This document shows, one piece after another, positions 24,591 through 36,250 of a stretch of DNA of 64,000 bases. Source of the stretch: Anaspis maculata (taxonomy: Eukaryota > Arthropoda > Insecta > Coleoptera > Scraptiidae); contig OX421966.1 of the NCBI GenBank assembly GCA_949128115.1, forward strand, positions 34,861,042 to 34,925,041, in the 5' to 3' direction. Below the pieces are notes generated by a model. The model was not told the origin of the DNA and made no database searches. It was given only the letters and a program-made list of their open reading frames with translations. How positions within the stretch are numbered: position 1 is the first letter of the stretch; each line of letters begins with the position of its first letter. A program made the translations under genes and the position numbers.

Positions 24591-26367
24591 GTCAATCTTT
24601 ATTCGTGCTATTATGTACAAAATAATATTTACACCCGTCAAAACATAACAAAAAAAAATGAGATGAGGTACCTAATAAAGTAGATAAATACTTGAATGGC
24701 AAATAAACAATTAATTTTTGGTAAGTAGGTACCTAAATCTAACTTACAAACTCAAAGGATAGAAATTCGGCTATTGACTAAAAAAGCATTTCTTAGCAAG
24801 ACGTCTTAGAGGGATCTCTTGAGCTGCGCTGGAGACTTATCTTTCAGACTATATGGCAGTTTATTATAGAATAAGAGCCCATGGTAGTGCGTGGCCTCTC
24901 GTGATCGTTTAAGTCTGTGAAAGGGTATTACAAGATGATCCTTATTTCGAGTATTGTAAGTGTGTGGATATGCCTGATAGTCCCCTTCATTGCACTTCAC
25001 GTACAAGACAGCTTGGAGAATGTATAGGCACGGTACTGTTAGTATTTGTGAGTTTACAAATTCTTGTTTACAGTCTTCTCTGTATCGAAGGCCAGACATG
25101 ATTCTGATCGAGACACTTCCTTTGGATGGCAAAGACCCTTGTAATGTGAGATGAATGACCCCAGACTAAAATTGCGTAGTTTAGATGACTTTGGAACAAT
25201 CCGAAGTAGGCTGTCTTCAAAACCTGCGTGGAAACCATTGACCTCAGTTGACGTATTAGAAATATTCGCGAGGATAGCTTTTTGCACAGTGTCGTCACGT
25301 GTGCTTCCCAAGTGAAGCCAGAGTCTAACGTTACTCCTAGGAATTTCACAGGTTCAGTCCTCGAATGCATGGATTTCAATGAAAAGGTGAGTTGTTATTT
25401 TTTGCCGTCGTTCAGAGAAAGTTTGTTTGATGCGAACCATTGTCGTAAGTTGGTATGATTTAAGTTTGCTGTCGCTGTCAGGTTGGTGATGTCCTTGTCT
25501 GTGTCATGTAGTAGTATCGTCCGCAAAGAGTAGGAGGTTACTCTTGGAGCAGTTTGGTAAGTCGTTAACGTAAATAAGGAAAAGCAGCGGGCCCAGAACT
25601 GACCCCTGAGGTACTCCAATTTTGATGTTTTCAAGGCATGACTTTTTATCGTTCACGCAAACGTATTGTGTTCTCCCTTGCAGATAGGAAGTCATTAAAA
25701 GTTCGCTCGAAGTCTGAAAGCCGTAAAATCTCAATTTCTGGATCAAGATTTCGTGGTCCACACAGTCGAATGCCTTCGTCAAGTCATAAAAATTGGCGCC
25801 AAGATATTCATTATTTTCGAAGGCTTCGGAAATTTCGCGACATAATCTGCTGACTGCTAGAGTGGTTGAACGGTTAGTTCTGAAGCCGTACTGTGCCATA
25901 TGGAAGAGGCAATTAGTTTCGAAGTACTGGTATATTTGTTTGTTCAACAGTTTCTCAAAAATTTTACCAAGAAGGGGAAGGATGGCAATGGGGCGGTAAT
26001 TTGCAGGATCAAGTTTGCAACCTTTCTTGTAGATGGGTACCTACTATTTTGGCCACTTTCATGAAGTCAGGGAAAGTTGAATTTTGAATGCATGTGTTTA
26101 TCAAATTTGCAAGTGGGGCCACAATAACGTCGGTGACCGATTTTAGCATTTTTGTGTTCATGTTATACGTGTCTTTAGTACTACTGTTTTTGAGAGAGCC
26201 TATTGCATCTTTTACTTCATTGAAAGTTACTTCTTTAAACGCGAAAGTCGTATTTTTATTTATCAAGGTGTTTTTTTCGTAGATATTGTGAAGGGTTGAT
26301 ATTGGTTTTGGGAAGCCTATCTGAAATTGATTGTGCTATATTGCTGAAATAATCGTTCATTTTTGCT
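24591..26367 (-). pseudogene. Non-LTR retrotransposon, reverse transcriptase 3' part (broken)
   Basis: Read on the minus strand, fragments in shifting frames follow the order of a jockey-type LINE ORF2: MNDYFSNIAQSISDRLP (about 26345), then TKMLKSVTDVIVAPLANLIN, YGFRTNRSTTLAVSRLC, NFYDLTKAFDCVDHEIL, GVPQGSVLGPLLFLIYVNDL and LLLFADDTTT. The last carries the FADD catalytic pair near 25510. Then come SNKLSLNDGKK, FLGVTLDSGFTWEAHV and the terminal TYNTRNKDHLVIPFHRLKRS. At least two frame breaks after FADD and another near 26030 make it inactive. The 3' end reads AATAAAGATTGACTTTGACA near 24590, typical of this LINE group. Confidence 0.88.
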
Positions 26368-28534
26368 GTAGTGGGGGGTTAGCGGAATGGTCTGTGCATT
26401 TTGTGATCAAAGCATGAAATTTGGCATACTTGTTCAGAAGACCCTCCTTCGCAATTCCAGATGTGGCGCCACGCGAGATTTTGCGCCAGAGACACTGTAT
26501 CGCGGTCAATATACCTGCTAGGGGTAAATTCTGCAAAAATGGTTCCTGGCCGGTCTCTGGTACCGCAGTGGGTATTTTTTAGTTCTGTTAAAACTACATG
26601 TAGAAATTAGGGAGGAGTACATTTTCACAAGCAAAGTTCCAAATGCTGCCTTTATACGTTGTTTTAATACATTTTAAGGCCAACTCTGTTTTAGTACAGG
26701 AAACATGGTAAAAAAATTGCCAAAACCTCGGCAAAAATATGAACGTCCTGAAAATTTGATATTCTGTCCAGAATTATGTGCCCTACTACATATCTAAAAC
26801 TGCCAAAAATCGCACCCCGAGCTTGGAGACCCCGAGGCCTCGAGTTATTGGAGGGGGGGGTATAAAATTGCAACTCAATATGAAAGGTATAGAACCCGAT
26901 GGAACCCGTCAATCCAATGGATGCAAATTCGTCGTAGTTCGACGCATCACAACCAGTTGATACAATTTTGGCACAAAAAGTGTCGATCATTGTTGAAGGA
27001 GGGTCGTGGGGAAGGGCGAGACTCGGCTGGGTGGCTCTTTTTCTTCCTAGGCCATGAAGAATCGATCACGACAAGATTGGTATCTTTTCCGACTAAATTC
27101 AATGTCCTGAACTTGAATCCGATGTGTAAATTTGGATAAGAACAAATTCGAACAAGTTAACTTGAGAAAACCTGTTTTTTCTTTGACAATCTTCTCAAAA
27201 CTTTTTTACACTGTAGGAGGTATTCATCTTTGAAAATATCTCAAAGGCCATTAGAGTAAACTGTATTCTTTACAAAAATCATCCATTCGATCTGTAACTT
27301 TGTTTTTCGAGGTAGGGAAAATCGATTTGAACTTTAGTCGGCACTGCCCGGCGTCTACTAATGACCAGAACACTACACCTTGAAGTAATAACTCAATACC
27401 CTGCATTGCGATTTATGACGATTTTGTTTATGTTATGAGAATTCAGTTCTGCACAGATCCTCGAACTTTTAAAGATGAGTTATAACTTTTCAGATAGTTT
27501 GGTATTTTCATTCAAAGATGCATGGTGTAGTGTTCTGGTCAGTAGTAGACGACGGGCTGTGCCGACTAAAGTTCAAATCGATTTTTTCTATCTCAAAAAA
27601 CAAAGTTACAGATCGAATAGATGATTTTCGTGAAGAATACAGTTCAATCTAATGGCCTCTGGAATATTTTCAAAGATGAATGCCTCTAACAGTAAAAAAA
27701 AGTTATTTGAAAATTGTCAAAGAAAAAACAGGTTTTCTCAAGTTAACTTGTTTGAACTTGTTTTTGTCCAAATTTATACATCGGATTCAAGTTCAGGACA
27801 TTGAATTTAGTCGGAAAAGATACCAATCTTGTCGTGATCCATTCTTCATGGCCCAGGAAGAAAAAGAGCCACCCAGGCGAGTTTCGCCCTCCCCCGTGAC
27901 CCCCCTTCAACAATGATCGACACTTTTTGTGCCAAAATTGTATCAACGGGATGTGATGCGGTAACTATGACGTATTTACATCCATTGGATTGACGGGTTC
28001 CATCGAATTCTATACCTTTAATTTTGAGTTGCAATTTCTTACCCCCCCTCCAATAACTCGAAGCCTCGGGGTGCGATTTTTTGCAATTTTAGATATGTAG
28101 TAGGGCACTTAATTCTAAACAGAATATCAAATTTTCAGGACGTTCATATCTTTGCCGAGGTTTTGGCAATTTTTTCACCATGTTTCCTGTACTAAAACAA
28201 AGTTCGCCTTAAAATATATTAAAACAACGTATAAAGGCAGCATTTGGAACTTTGCTTGTAAAAATGCACTCCTCACTCATTTCTACATGTAGTTTTAGCT
28301 AAACAGAACTAAAAAATAGCGACTGCGGTACCAGAGACCGGCCAGGAATCATGTTTGCAGAATTTACCCCTAGCAGGTATATTAACCGCAATACAGTGCC
28401 TCTGGTGCGAAATCTTGCGTGGCGCCACATCTGGAATTGCGAAGGAGGGTCTTCTGAACACGTATGCCAAATTTCATGCTTTGATCACAAAATGCACAGA
28501 TCATTCCATTTTTGGCCGTTAACCCCGCCACTAC
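26368..28534. mobile_element. 2.17-kb foldback inserted in the LINE
   Basis: Arms of about 1 kb (26368-27382 and 27520-28534) mirror each other around a loop of about 140 bp centred near 27450. The ends read GTAGTGGGGGGTTAGCGG and its near inverse CCGTTAACCCCGCCACTAC. The element separates two LINE pieces that would otherwise be contiguous: the KLINKNKIKHSLIPPTPVV segment ends at its right border and the MNDYFSNI segment begins at its left. Arm frames (26691-26990 minus, 27846-28034 minus and others) are shadows of the palindrome. Confidence 0.85.
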
Positions 28535-28760
28535 TGGTGTCGGGGGTATCAGAGAATGTTTAATTTTGTTTTTATTGATCAGTTTCCACGCAGCCGATGG
28601 TTTGTTTATCGCATGTTCTACGAAGCGATCGTTGGCGTCTTTTTTGGCAGCAGTAAGCTCCTCTTTATACAACTTTTTAAAAGTGTTAAGTTTGTTTCGG
28701 CTAATGAGATGCCTACGATGTAAATCATTGTACTGGTAATCACGGGTATACTGTTGTACA
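28535..28760 (-). pseudogene. Non-LTR retrotransposon, segment upstream of the RT
   Basis: On the minus strand this reads DLHRRHLISRNKLNTFKKLY then KEELTAAKKDANDRFVEHAI and NKPSAAWKLINKNKIKHSLI, the charged linker between endonuclease and reverse transcriptase in jockey-like LINEs. It continues the pseudogene at 24591-26367 across the inserted foldback. No endonuclease domain is present: the element is 5'-truncated and merges with the hairpin 28754-29507. Confidence 0.75.
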
Positions 28761-29507
28761 TACTGGTAAACACGGGATCTTTCTGGATTCTTCCATCCAT
28801 TAGATCGCAGTGTAGAAGTGCGGAGCGATCTGGTGCATTCCAGAAGTATACGCGATTGGGAGACTTCAACGTTCGATCGAGACACATCTGTCCATTTTGG
28901 CGGAGGTGCAGATTCCAAAACACATGGAGAGCACGCGAAAGGTGTGTGTGATTATTCAGGAGTGGTCTAGAAACCGAAACCGCATATGCCGGGCCACTAT
29001 GGAAATTGGTGGAAGATGTGAGAAAGCTCGGGAAAGCTAATCGGAGAGGCATATAAAAGGCACCGTCCAACAGCGCGACAGTCAGTATTGAATTGGAAGA
29101 GACAACTTAAGCTCTCTCTCTGGAAGAGGAAGACAACTTGAGCTCTCTCTCTGGAAGAGGAAGCTTAAGCTGTCTCTTCCAATTCAATACTGACTGTCGC
29201 GCTGTTGGACGGTGCCTTTTATATGCCTCTCCGATTAGCTTTCCCGAGCTTTCTCACATCTTCCACCAATTTCCATAGTGGCCCGGCATATGCGGTTTCG
29301 GTTTCTAGGCCACTCCTGAATAATCACACACACCTTTCGCGTGCTCTCCGTGTGTTCTGGAATCTGCACCTCCGCCAAAATAGACAGATGTGTCTCGATC
29401 GAACGTTGAAGTCTCCCAATCGCGCATACTTCTGGAATGCACAAGATCGCTCCGCACTTCTACACTGCGATCTAAAGGATGGAAGAATCCAGAAAGATCC
29501 CATGTTT
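28754..29507. repeat. Hairpin with ~340-bp arms and a purine-rich loop
   Basis: The left arm (28754-29098) and right arm (29173-29507) are near-perfect reverse complements. The loop holds short repeats of CTCTCTCTGGAAGAGGAAG. Each arm contains ATATAAAAGGCACCGTCCAA and, about 30 bp on, CAGTCAGTATTG, matching an arthropod TATA box plus TCAGT initiator. The two arms thus point core promoters at each other. The left arm stops matching exactly at CAGTATG, where the right arm passes into different flanking DNA. The resemblance to an LTR or a retroelement 5' promoter is inference. Confidence 0.75.
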
Positions 29508-29745
29508 ACCAGTATGCACGGAATAGCCGCTCGTAACAATATCATTGTGGCCGATCGCCTTCTTGGTAATGAAAAGTGGTATTGAAATTTTCAGATTAAT
29601 CCTGGACCACCCTGTTCACACATCAAAAAAATCTATAGGACAAGCAAATCCAGATGATTTCTAAAATCATGATAACTTTTGATTGCCTTTATGGACGATT
29701 TAATATCGGTTTCCAGTTTTCGATAGCCCAATCTTTATTTTCCTT

Positions 29746-29876
29746 GATGGCCCCGTGGCGCAGATGATTGAGTAGCTGCCTGCGGTCATGGAGGCTCCGG
29801 GTTCGATTCCCGGGACTGTCTGGCTGTTTTTTGTGTTATTGCCCAATCTGCAAATACTTTCCCGACCTTCCCCCCC
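29746..29876 (+). mobile_element. tRNA-derived SINE, copy 1 (3' part replaced)
   Basis: GATGGCCCCGTGGCGCAGAT (A-box region) and CCGGGTTCGATTCCCGGGAC (B box) match the heads of the SINEs at 38149 and 58791. The usual 3' part with AGGAGAAAAACATTTATT is missing; the sequence passes at about 29877 into another dispersed repeat. Confidence 0.8.
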
Positions 29877-30765
29877 ACCAACATGGAAGGGGAAGTATTG
29901 TGATCGTTCAGAAAAATGTTTTGAGATTTCACCGGATACATCCGTTTTGAGATCCCCCAAGACGATTAAGACAATTTTCAGAATGATGTCTGTCTGTCTG
30001 TCTGTCTGTGATCTTCCCCGATAACTGCCGAATCGTCGACCCGATCGACTTGAAATTTGGTATGCGGACCTGGGGGTAGGACTCTGTGTTGTCGCTATCG
30101 ACAGTCGCTTCTAAGCGATAGTCGCTAAGCATAGGGAACTTACATGTACCTGCTCAAGGTCAGGCAGAAAGCGACTGTTGACAAAGAACACAGTAGAGTC
30201 CTACCCATGGTTTTTCTCTGGAAAGAGCCCATTAGTTTTGGCTGTCATCTGTCAATAAACGAAAATGTCACTGTCAACAAATATCAGAAGCTATATCTCA
30301 TGGACCTTGACTTACAATATGTCATTTGGAAGCCTTTGAAAAACTGTATTCAGAACAGCTAAAAGTATTGCCCTATCTGTCATCTATCAAATAATAAAAA
30401 ATGTCAAATTTCAAAACTTTACCATTCAATTATTCAAAATCTATGCAATGGATTGGAACCAAATCAGGCAGAAAGCAACAGAACAAAAGAGTCAAATTAA
30501 GGCTGCAGTTGCAGTTCCCACCATTTTCCAGTCGGGCGTTATGAATTTTCAAAATTTATCCTAGCCCCGTTGCCACCCGAGAGGGCCTCTCGCCCGTATT
30601 TTGACCAGGGCGACTCGCTTTTGATGCAGGACACCAGTCAAAAATTCATTTTGCTCGGGAATCGACTTTTTTTGAAAAATTCCAATTGATATCGAAGGTA
30701 GATTGGATTGGGCGTCGTGTAGACCCATTTTCAAAATCAACACGGTTCTGGTTTTCCGAGGGTTT
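29877..30765 (+). repeat. Dispersed repeat, copy A
   Basis: Beginning CACCAACATGGAAGG, this segment matches 56264-57440 in order. Shared blocks include GATGTCTGTCTGTCTG, CGATCGACTTGAAATTTGGT, GAACAGCTAAAAGTATTGCC, CAGTCGGGCGTTATGAATTT and GAGGGCCTCTCGCCCG. A short inverted piece lies at 34898-34983. No protein frame runs through it. Its class is unknown. Confidence 0.75.
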
Positions 30766-30792
30766 GACCACTGGGAAAATCTTTTGCACAAG

Positions 30793-30882
30793 TCAGAGGA
30801 AGTCCGAGGGAAGTCGGAGGAAGTCTGGGGGAAGTCGGGAGGAAGTCCGAGGAAGTCCGAGGAAGTCCGAGGAAGTCAGAAG
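30793..30882 (+). repeat. GGAAGTCNGA minisatellite, array 1
   Basis: About nine imperfect 10- to 12-bp units of the form GAGGAAGTCCGAGGAAGTC. A second array of the same unit lies at 32656-32798. The two bracket the foldback at 31085-32516. Confidence 0.85.
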
Positions 30883-31084
30883 AGGCGTTGGTGAGAAAGC
30901 GCTTTACAGTGCCGAAAGCCGGAGGTATACAAATAAATAATAATAGACGGTCCATCGAGATGTGGGTCGAAGGGACCCTTAGAAACGAGCCCATAAATTA
31001 GAAACATGTAGGGTAGGTCCCCTTATTTTTTAATTTCCAATCTCCCTGTAAATTTTGTAACACTTACTCCGGGACACCTGTATA

Positions 31085-32516
31085 CAGGGTGGTCCAAGTT
31101 TTGATAAATTAATTTTGAGAGATGATAGAAAATCAAAAATGAAGGGGATATTCTCAAAAACAAAAATTTAGAATGTAAATTTTTGGTTTTCTGTCTTCCC
31201 ACAAGTTTTTTGTGAATATGTTGATTTCAATTATCGGTTTCGAGGACCTCTGGTCCCTTCTCGTCAGAGTATCTACATAAAAAATGAAATATAACAATGC
31301 AAATGGAATGAAAATATAACAGTAAGTATACATACCAAAAAGTGCATGTAAAAAAAAGATAAAAAAAATGTACATTTTCAGAAATCTCTTTTTTATTGCA
31401 GTTCTTGGTATGTAGTTACTGTTATATTTTTATTCCATTTGCATTGTTATATTTTATCTCTTATGTAGATACTCTGATTAGAAGGGACCAGAGGCCCTTG
31501 AAACCGGTCAGTTGAGATGAACATCTTTACAAAAAACTTGTGGGAAGAGAGAAAACCAAAAATTAACATAATATACAATACTAGATGGCAGATAAATTCC
31601 TGAAAATCAAAAATTTCGAAGTGCATGATAACGGGGATATAGCCCTTCAAAGTTGAAAATGAAAAATCGATTTTTAGCATAACTTTTGAACCGTTCAACC
31701 GATTTTGTTCAAATTTGAGCCAAAGTTTACTTATCGCTTCTATCGAACAATAGTAACGCGTTTAATCAAAATTATCCAGGGGAGTAGATAATAGAGGGCA
31801 CTTCTCTTTTTGCCCTCCAATTTTTCACACCCTTGGATATTTTCCAAAATTGTTTATATTTTTGAGTTCTATGTTCAATTTTGAGATATTTGATTTAGAA
31901 ATTTTAGAAAACATCTCGGAAACGCCACTTCAAGTGCCTGAAAATGAAAATCCAAGAAAACTCATTATTTCTCGACTGGAACAAGTTCTCTAGGTGTTTT
32001 AAGTTGTTAAACCATCATTTTTGCTGACAAACAAGAAGTTTTCAAGGAACAAAATTTTTGGGCTTTCGAAAGTGAGGATTTTGAGATGTTTTTCAAAGTT
32101 TCAAACCCAGATATCTCAAAATGAAGCCTCTAATAACAATTTTGCAAGAGTAATTTTTTCTTCCAAATTGAACATAGACTCGAAAATATGGACAATTTTT
32201 AAAAAAAATTTGAGGGGGTGAAAAATTAGGGGGCAAAAAGGGGTGCCCCCTATTATCTACGCCCCTGGGTAATTTTGATGAAACGCGTTATTATTATCGT
32301 TCGATAGAAACTCGCTCAAGTGAACTTTGGCTCAAATTTGAACAAAATCGGTTGAACGGTTTTAAAGTTCAGCTAAAAAAACAATTTTTTATTTCCAAAT
32401 TTGAAGGGCTGTATCTCCGTTAATATGCACTTCTGAATTTTTTTTCGAGAAAGTCCCTTTCATTTTTTATTCTCCCTCATTTCTCTTAATTGATATTTCA
32501 AAAACTAGACCACCTG
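31085..32516. mobile_element. 1.43-kb foldback element, CAGGGTGGTCCAAGTTTT ends
   Basis: The ends CAGGGTGGTCCAAGTTTTG and ACTAGACCACCTG lie beside TA. The outer arms (31085-31190 plus 31570-31990 on the left, 32000-32516 on the right) mirror each other. The left arm is interrupted by a second inverted repeat at about 31190-31565 (CAAGTTTTTTGTGAATATGT ... TTTACAAAAAACTTG). The arms hold GAACCGTTCAACCGATTTTG and the C-rich block shared with the other TA-flanked foldbacks. A 65-bp end fragment of the 12.1-kb family abuts it at 31018-31083. Confidence 0.82.
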
Positions 32517-32655
32517 TATTATACTTCAGCTGGCGCTGAATTATTATTTTGAATACCCATGCTACACTCCTGAACACCTCTAATCACTAGCTAGGCGCAG
32601 CACCCAAACCTCTTGACCAAAAATAAGAAAAGACAAGTAAAAAGCTATTGAACGT

Positions 32656-32798
32656 CTGGGGAAATCACGAGGAAGTCAGGAGGAAGTCGGAGGAAGTCCG
32701 AGGAAGTCTGGAGGAAGTCGGAGGAAATCAAGAGGAAGTCAGGAGGAAGTCGGAGGAAGTCATAGGAAGTCAAGAGGAATTCAGAGGAAGTCGGGGAA
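32656..32798 (+). repeat. GGAAGTCNGA minisatellite, array 2
   Basis: About fourteen imperfect units of AGGAAGTCNGG/A, the same unit as at 30793-30882 and in the same orientation. No element border is visible around it. Confidence 0.85.
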
Positions 32799-34282
32799 CT
32801 CTTTCCAAGAGAGGAACTCTTTTGTACAAATTCTCGCTGCGGTCAACCCCTCGTGGTTTTCCGACTTTTTCAAAATGAAATTTGCACTTGAATTTGAAAA
32901 TACTACAACAAAATACTATCAATCTTTGATCAGCATGACATGAACTACAAAATATCAAAAAATTAGCGATTTTAACCGAAAGCCATTTTCAGTGTAATGT
33001 GTGCGGGGTCCTTTTCGAAGAAGACGTGCAGGTCCTCACCACTTCTGGGAGTCGATAGGATCAAATTGTTTGTCATCAACAAACAAATCAAATCAAATCA
33101 GATCAAATTGTCAATAATACATTTGATAGACCTGTTAATTGTGTACGTCTGCACCAAAAAATTCAAAAAACACGAAAAAAAGATCAATAACTCTTTGAAA
33201 AAACAAAATACGATCAAAAGTCAAAAACCATTTCGGAATATTGGTGTATTATACGTACAGCTACTGGTGTACGCTTTCCGACAGTGCCACCTAGAAAATG
33301 ACTTGTTTTCTTTAAACGGGACCTTGCTGAAGTCAGGTCATTTTTGCGCTCCTTTTATTGTCAAAGGATTACTTTATCGAACACTACAGAAATTCCCATA
33401 ATCGGTTCATGTTTTCTCGAGAAATTGTCATTTTAATCGAGACCAAATTTCGGGGTGATCCCTAGACCATTTGGGTATGTGTATAGTTCCAGCCGCCGCC
33501 ACCCTCCAAACGCCGCCCCCGACGAAAAAACAGAACCTCAGAAGTTAAAGACACGTGAAAAAATCATCGTGTTTATTCCTACCCCTTTACCCTCGCCTTT
33601 ACCATTACTGAAGAAATAGTTTCAATAGTAAATAGGTAGCCGCTTTTTATGATCAGGATGAAAGCGGAATCGATTCCCATATCAGAGTGTACCTGCTACC
33701 TACAGAGGTGTCCAATTTGAGAAAAAATTTCGATTATGCACCCTGTAAGCGATATACCGCAGAAAATCTTTGTGGACAGATTCGAAAAAACGTACGGAAA
33801 AAGTCGTATAAGGATCGTTTCTCATTTTTCAAATTGTGTTTAATGGGAGGTCTCCAGGGGGGGTATAATTTATTCGTGAACACCTTTACCTTCTTCCCAC
33901 GTTTTTTAACAATTTGATCTAAAACATTTTGGCATTCATTTTTCACAAAATACAGCAAATCGGTACGGTGACCACTGTGACATTGTTACGCATGAAAATA
34001 ATGTTTGTAAACGGCAAATATTTTACTCTAACGAACATTATCCTCAACGATTTACAGAATAGCCATTCACGATCCACAACGAAAAATGTTTGCGAACGGG
34101 CATGTTATTACGCGATACAGAATAAGGTCGGTAACTCTGATTATCTGGTCCCGTTAGTATCTTTTGGTAGCGTATTGCCACAAAAACAATGCCTTTTAGT
34201 GGTTTTCTTACGATTTCTTGCGATATTTCGCCCTGTAATTTGTTTTATGACGCGTTTTTCTTCAGCCTCTTTTCGCCCAACA
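32799..34282. other. Intergenic, mostly unrecognised
   Basis: No exon seen. Bases 33640-33850 are an inverted relative of the sequence around 43300-43990 (GTGTCCAATTTGAGAAAAAA, CTTTGTGGACAGATTCGAAA), so an old repeat of unknown class is present in both places. Confidence 0.4.
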
Positions 34283-35301
34283 CCCCTGCTGAAAATTCTC
34301 ATGGATTCTCATAGGGAAATCTATCTGGCTTTCATGAGGATCTATATGAGTATTGGAACCGGCATTGCCGCAATGATTCTCATAGGAATCCCGCTGCGTT
34401 TTTTCCTCATTGAATCTCATAGATTTCCATATGAATCCACATAAATGCTCATGGATTCTCATTGATTTCCATATGAATCTACATAAATTCTCATGGATTC
34501 TCATTGATTTCCATATGAATCCACATAAATGCTCATGGATTCTCATTGATTCCCAAATGAATCCCCATTAATTCTCATGGATTCTCATACATTTCCATAT
34601 GAATCCTCATGGATTCTCATGAAAACTCATACAAGCCAGATGGATGCCGCACTGAATACAACACATAATTATACAAAACCAAGATGGATTTTGAACTGGA
34701 TTTTTTATTAGATTTTATCACTTACAAATAAATAAATTCGTGAAATTACATCAATGTCGCACAGGCACACAGGGTGATAATATTGTTTTAGTTCAGTGTT
34801 CCAATGATCCTATAGGAACCTGGAATTGAAGATCATAATTAGTTATGTATTTTACTATAGTTAGGCACTTTACTTGATGGAAATAGTCGTAATCGTCTTG
34901 AGGAACCTCAAAATGGAATACATCCGTCGAAATCTCAAAACTTTTCTGCACGAATACAATACTTTTCCTTCCATGTTGGTGGAGCGTCGGTAAAGTAAAA
35001 GTCGAGGTAAAAGTCTTTACACTCGTCTTTACATCATATATTAACACAACAAACGTAAACACATTTATATAAAAAAAATGAGCATTTGCTGTTGATTTCT
35101 GCCAATGACTGATCGATTCTCATAGGGATCCTAATGAGGATCCATGAGGATTTTCAGCAGGAAATGTACGATAGATTCTCATAGAAACTGTTAGACTTCC
35201 CATTTATTATGCGTGCGCCTGATTGATGCTCATGGGGCTGATAGAAACTGATAGATTCTCATAGGGATCCCAATGAGAATCGATGAGCATTTTCAGCAGG
35301 G
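34283..35301. mobile_element. 1.0-kb inverted-repeat element with internal tandem repeat
   Basis: The ends CCCTGCTGAAAATTCTCATG and its inverse ATTTTCAGCAGGG enclose about five tandem units of 40-50 bp at 34430-34610 (GATTCTCATTGATTTCCATA, TGAATCCACATAAATGCTCA). A shorter inverted pair occurs at 35100-35161. A piece of the 29.9-kb dispersed repeat is included in reverse at 34898-34983. The long minus frame across the tandem units only reflects the repeat period. Confidence 0.65.
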
Positions 35302-35689
35302 ACCCTCATTGTGCTCCCCGGTCCCGTTGGTGTGTTTTATCTTTCGTTTAGTAACATTTCGACTTCATTCGGGGGGTTGCATATCCGCCTGGCGCTAAAA
35401 ATACACTGCATAGCTTTCTTTCATATTTTTTGTTTCGAAACTTTGTGGGTCTTCCGCAAAATTTCCTTTGAAAAACATTCTTGGCCACTGTTTGTAGTCC
35501 ATTCCCACTTTTGGAATGATGGAAATCGAGGTCCCTCTTATGACACGGTCACCGTACTGTTGTGTACCGCTAGCACTAGCAAGCATGCAGTTTTATTGTT
35601 GGGTCTGAAAATTGTTCTGTGGAGAATAGTTAGTGAGAATTTCCAACAATGAGAACAAACGTATAAATCCGTTCGTAATAATTAAACTC

Positions 35690-36250
35690 GAAATTCCCGC
35701 CCGTAAGTTTGCCGAGCTCTTGACAGCCGATCGGCTTCGCTCGTGTTTATTCCTTGGCGAAATCCAGCGAATCGCGAACGAGCACCGTTGAAATCCTGGC
35801 GCGCCATTGGCCGTCCGCTCCGGCCTTCGAAGCCGACGTCTCCCGATCGGAACCGGCGCCGACGGACCGACGTGTGAGAAAGCACAGCACAATTTGCCGA
35901 CCCGTCGACCCGACAGCGCGACCGACCTAGCCAGGCTCGTGAGAATGCGCCCGCGTGATTAGTGCGTGCGTTCTTGATCAGCTCCCCGAGAGAGCCGTGT
36001 GCGTTTGATGCGCTGAGAAAATGCGTCCATCTTGTTTGTTTTCAAGTCGAGAGAAAATCCCGGTTCGGTTTACGCACAGATCGTAAAGGGATCGCTCGGA
36101 AGCCCTTGGGAAACTCTCGGTCACGTCCGCGCGCCGCAGCGCGAAATCTGTCATACACACGTCGCGGTCAATCAGCGGTGCGCTGATCCCAAGTCATCAT
36201 CTGCCCGTAATATTATAAATAATCGTGTTCCTATATGTTCCTTGTGATCA
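35690..36250 (+). promoter_or_regulatory. CpG-rich promoter-like region and 5' UTR
   Basis: This is the most GC- and CpG-rich stretch of the window (CGGCGCCGACGGACCGACGT near 35850, CGCGCCGCAGCGCGAAATC near 36129). It directly precedes the coding exon below. No TATA box is evident, as expected for a broadly expressed gene. Several short upstream ATGs (35944, 36008, 36020) open brief frames. The transcription start cannot be placed exactly. Confidence 0.55.

Noticed and set aside
28382..28563. Frames continuing the LINE linker into VVAGLTAKNGMICAF
   Set aside because: The continuation is the inserted foldback arm; its mirror copy at 26.4 kb encodes the same sequence in reverse.
29746..29830. 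tRNA gene candidate
   Set aside because: The A and B boxes belong to a SINE head shared with 38149 and 58791; the cloverleaf is not convincing.
33871..34282. Frame 33929-34444 with hydrophobic C-terminus
   Set aside because: It runs into the end of an inverted-repeat element and shows no recognisable domain or coding bias.
34262..34546. 94-codon minus frame with repeated MRIHEHLCGFIWKS
   Set aside because: It is the translation of a 40-50-bp tandem repeat in an inverted-repeat element, not a protein repeat gene.
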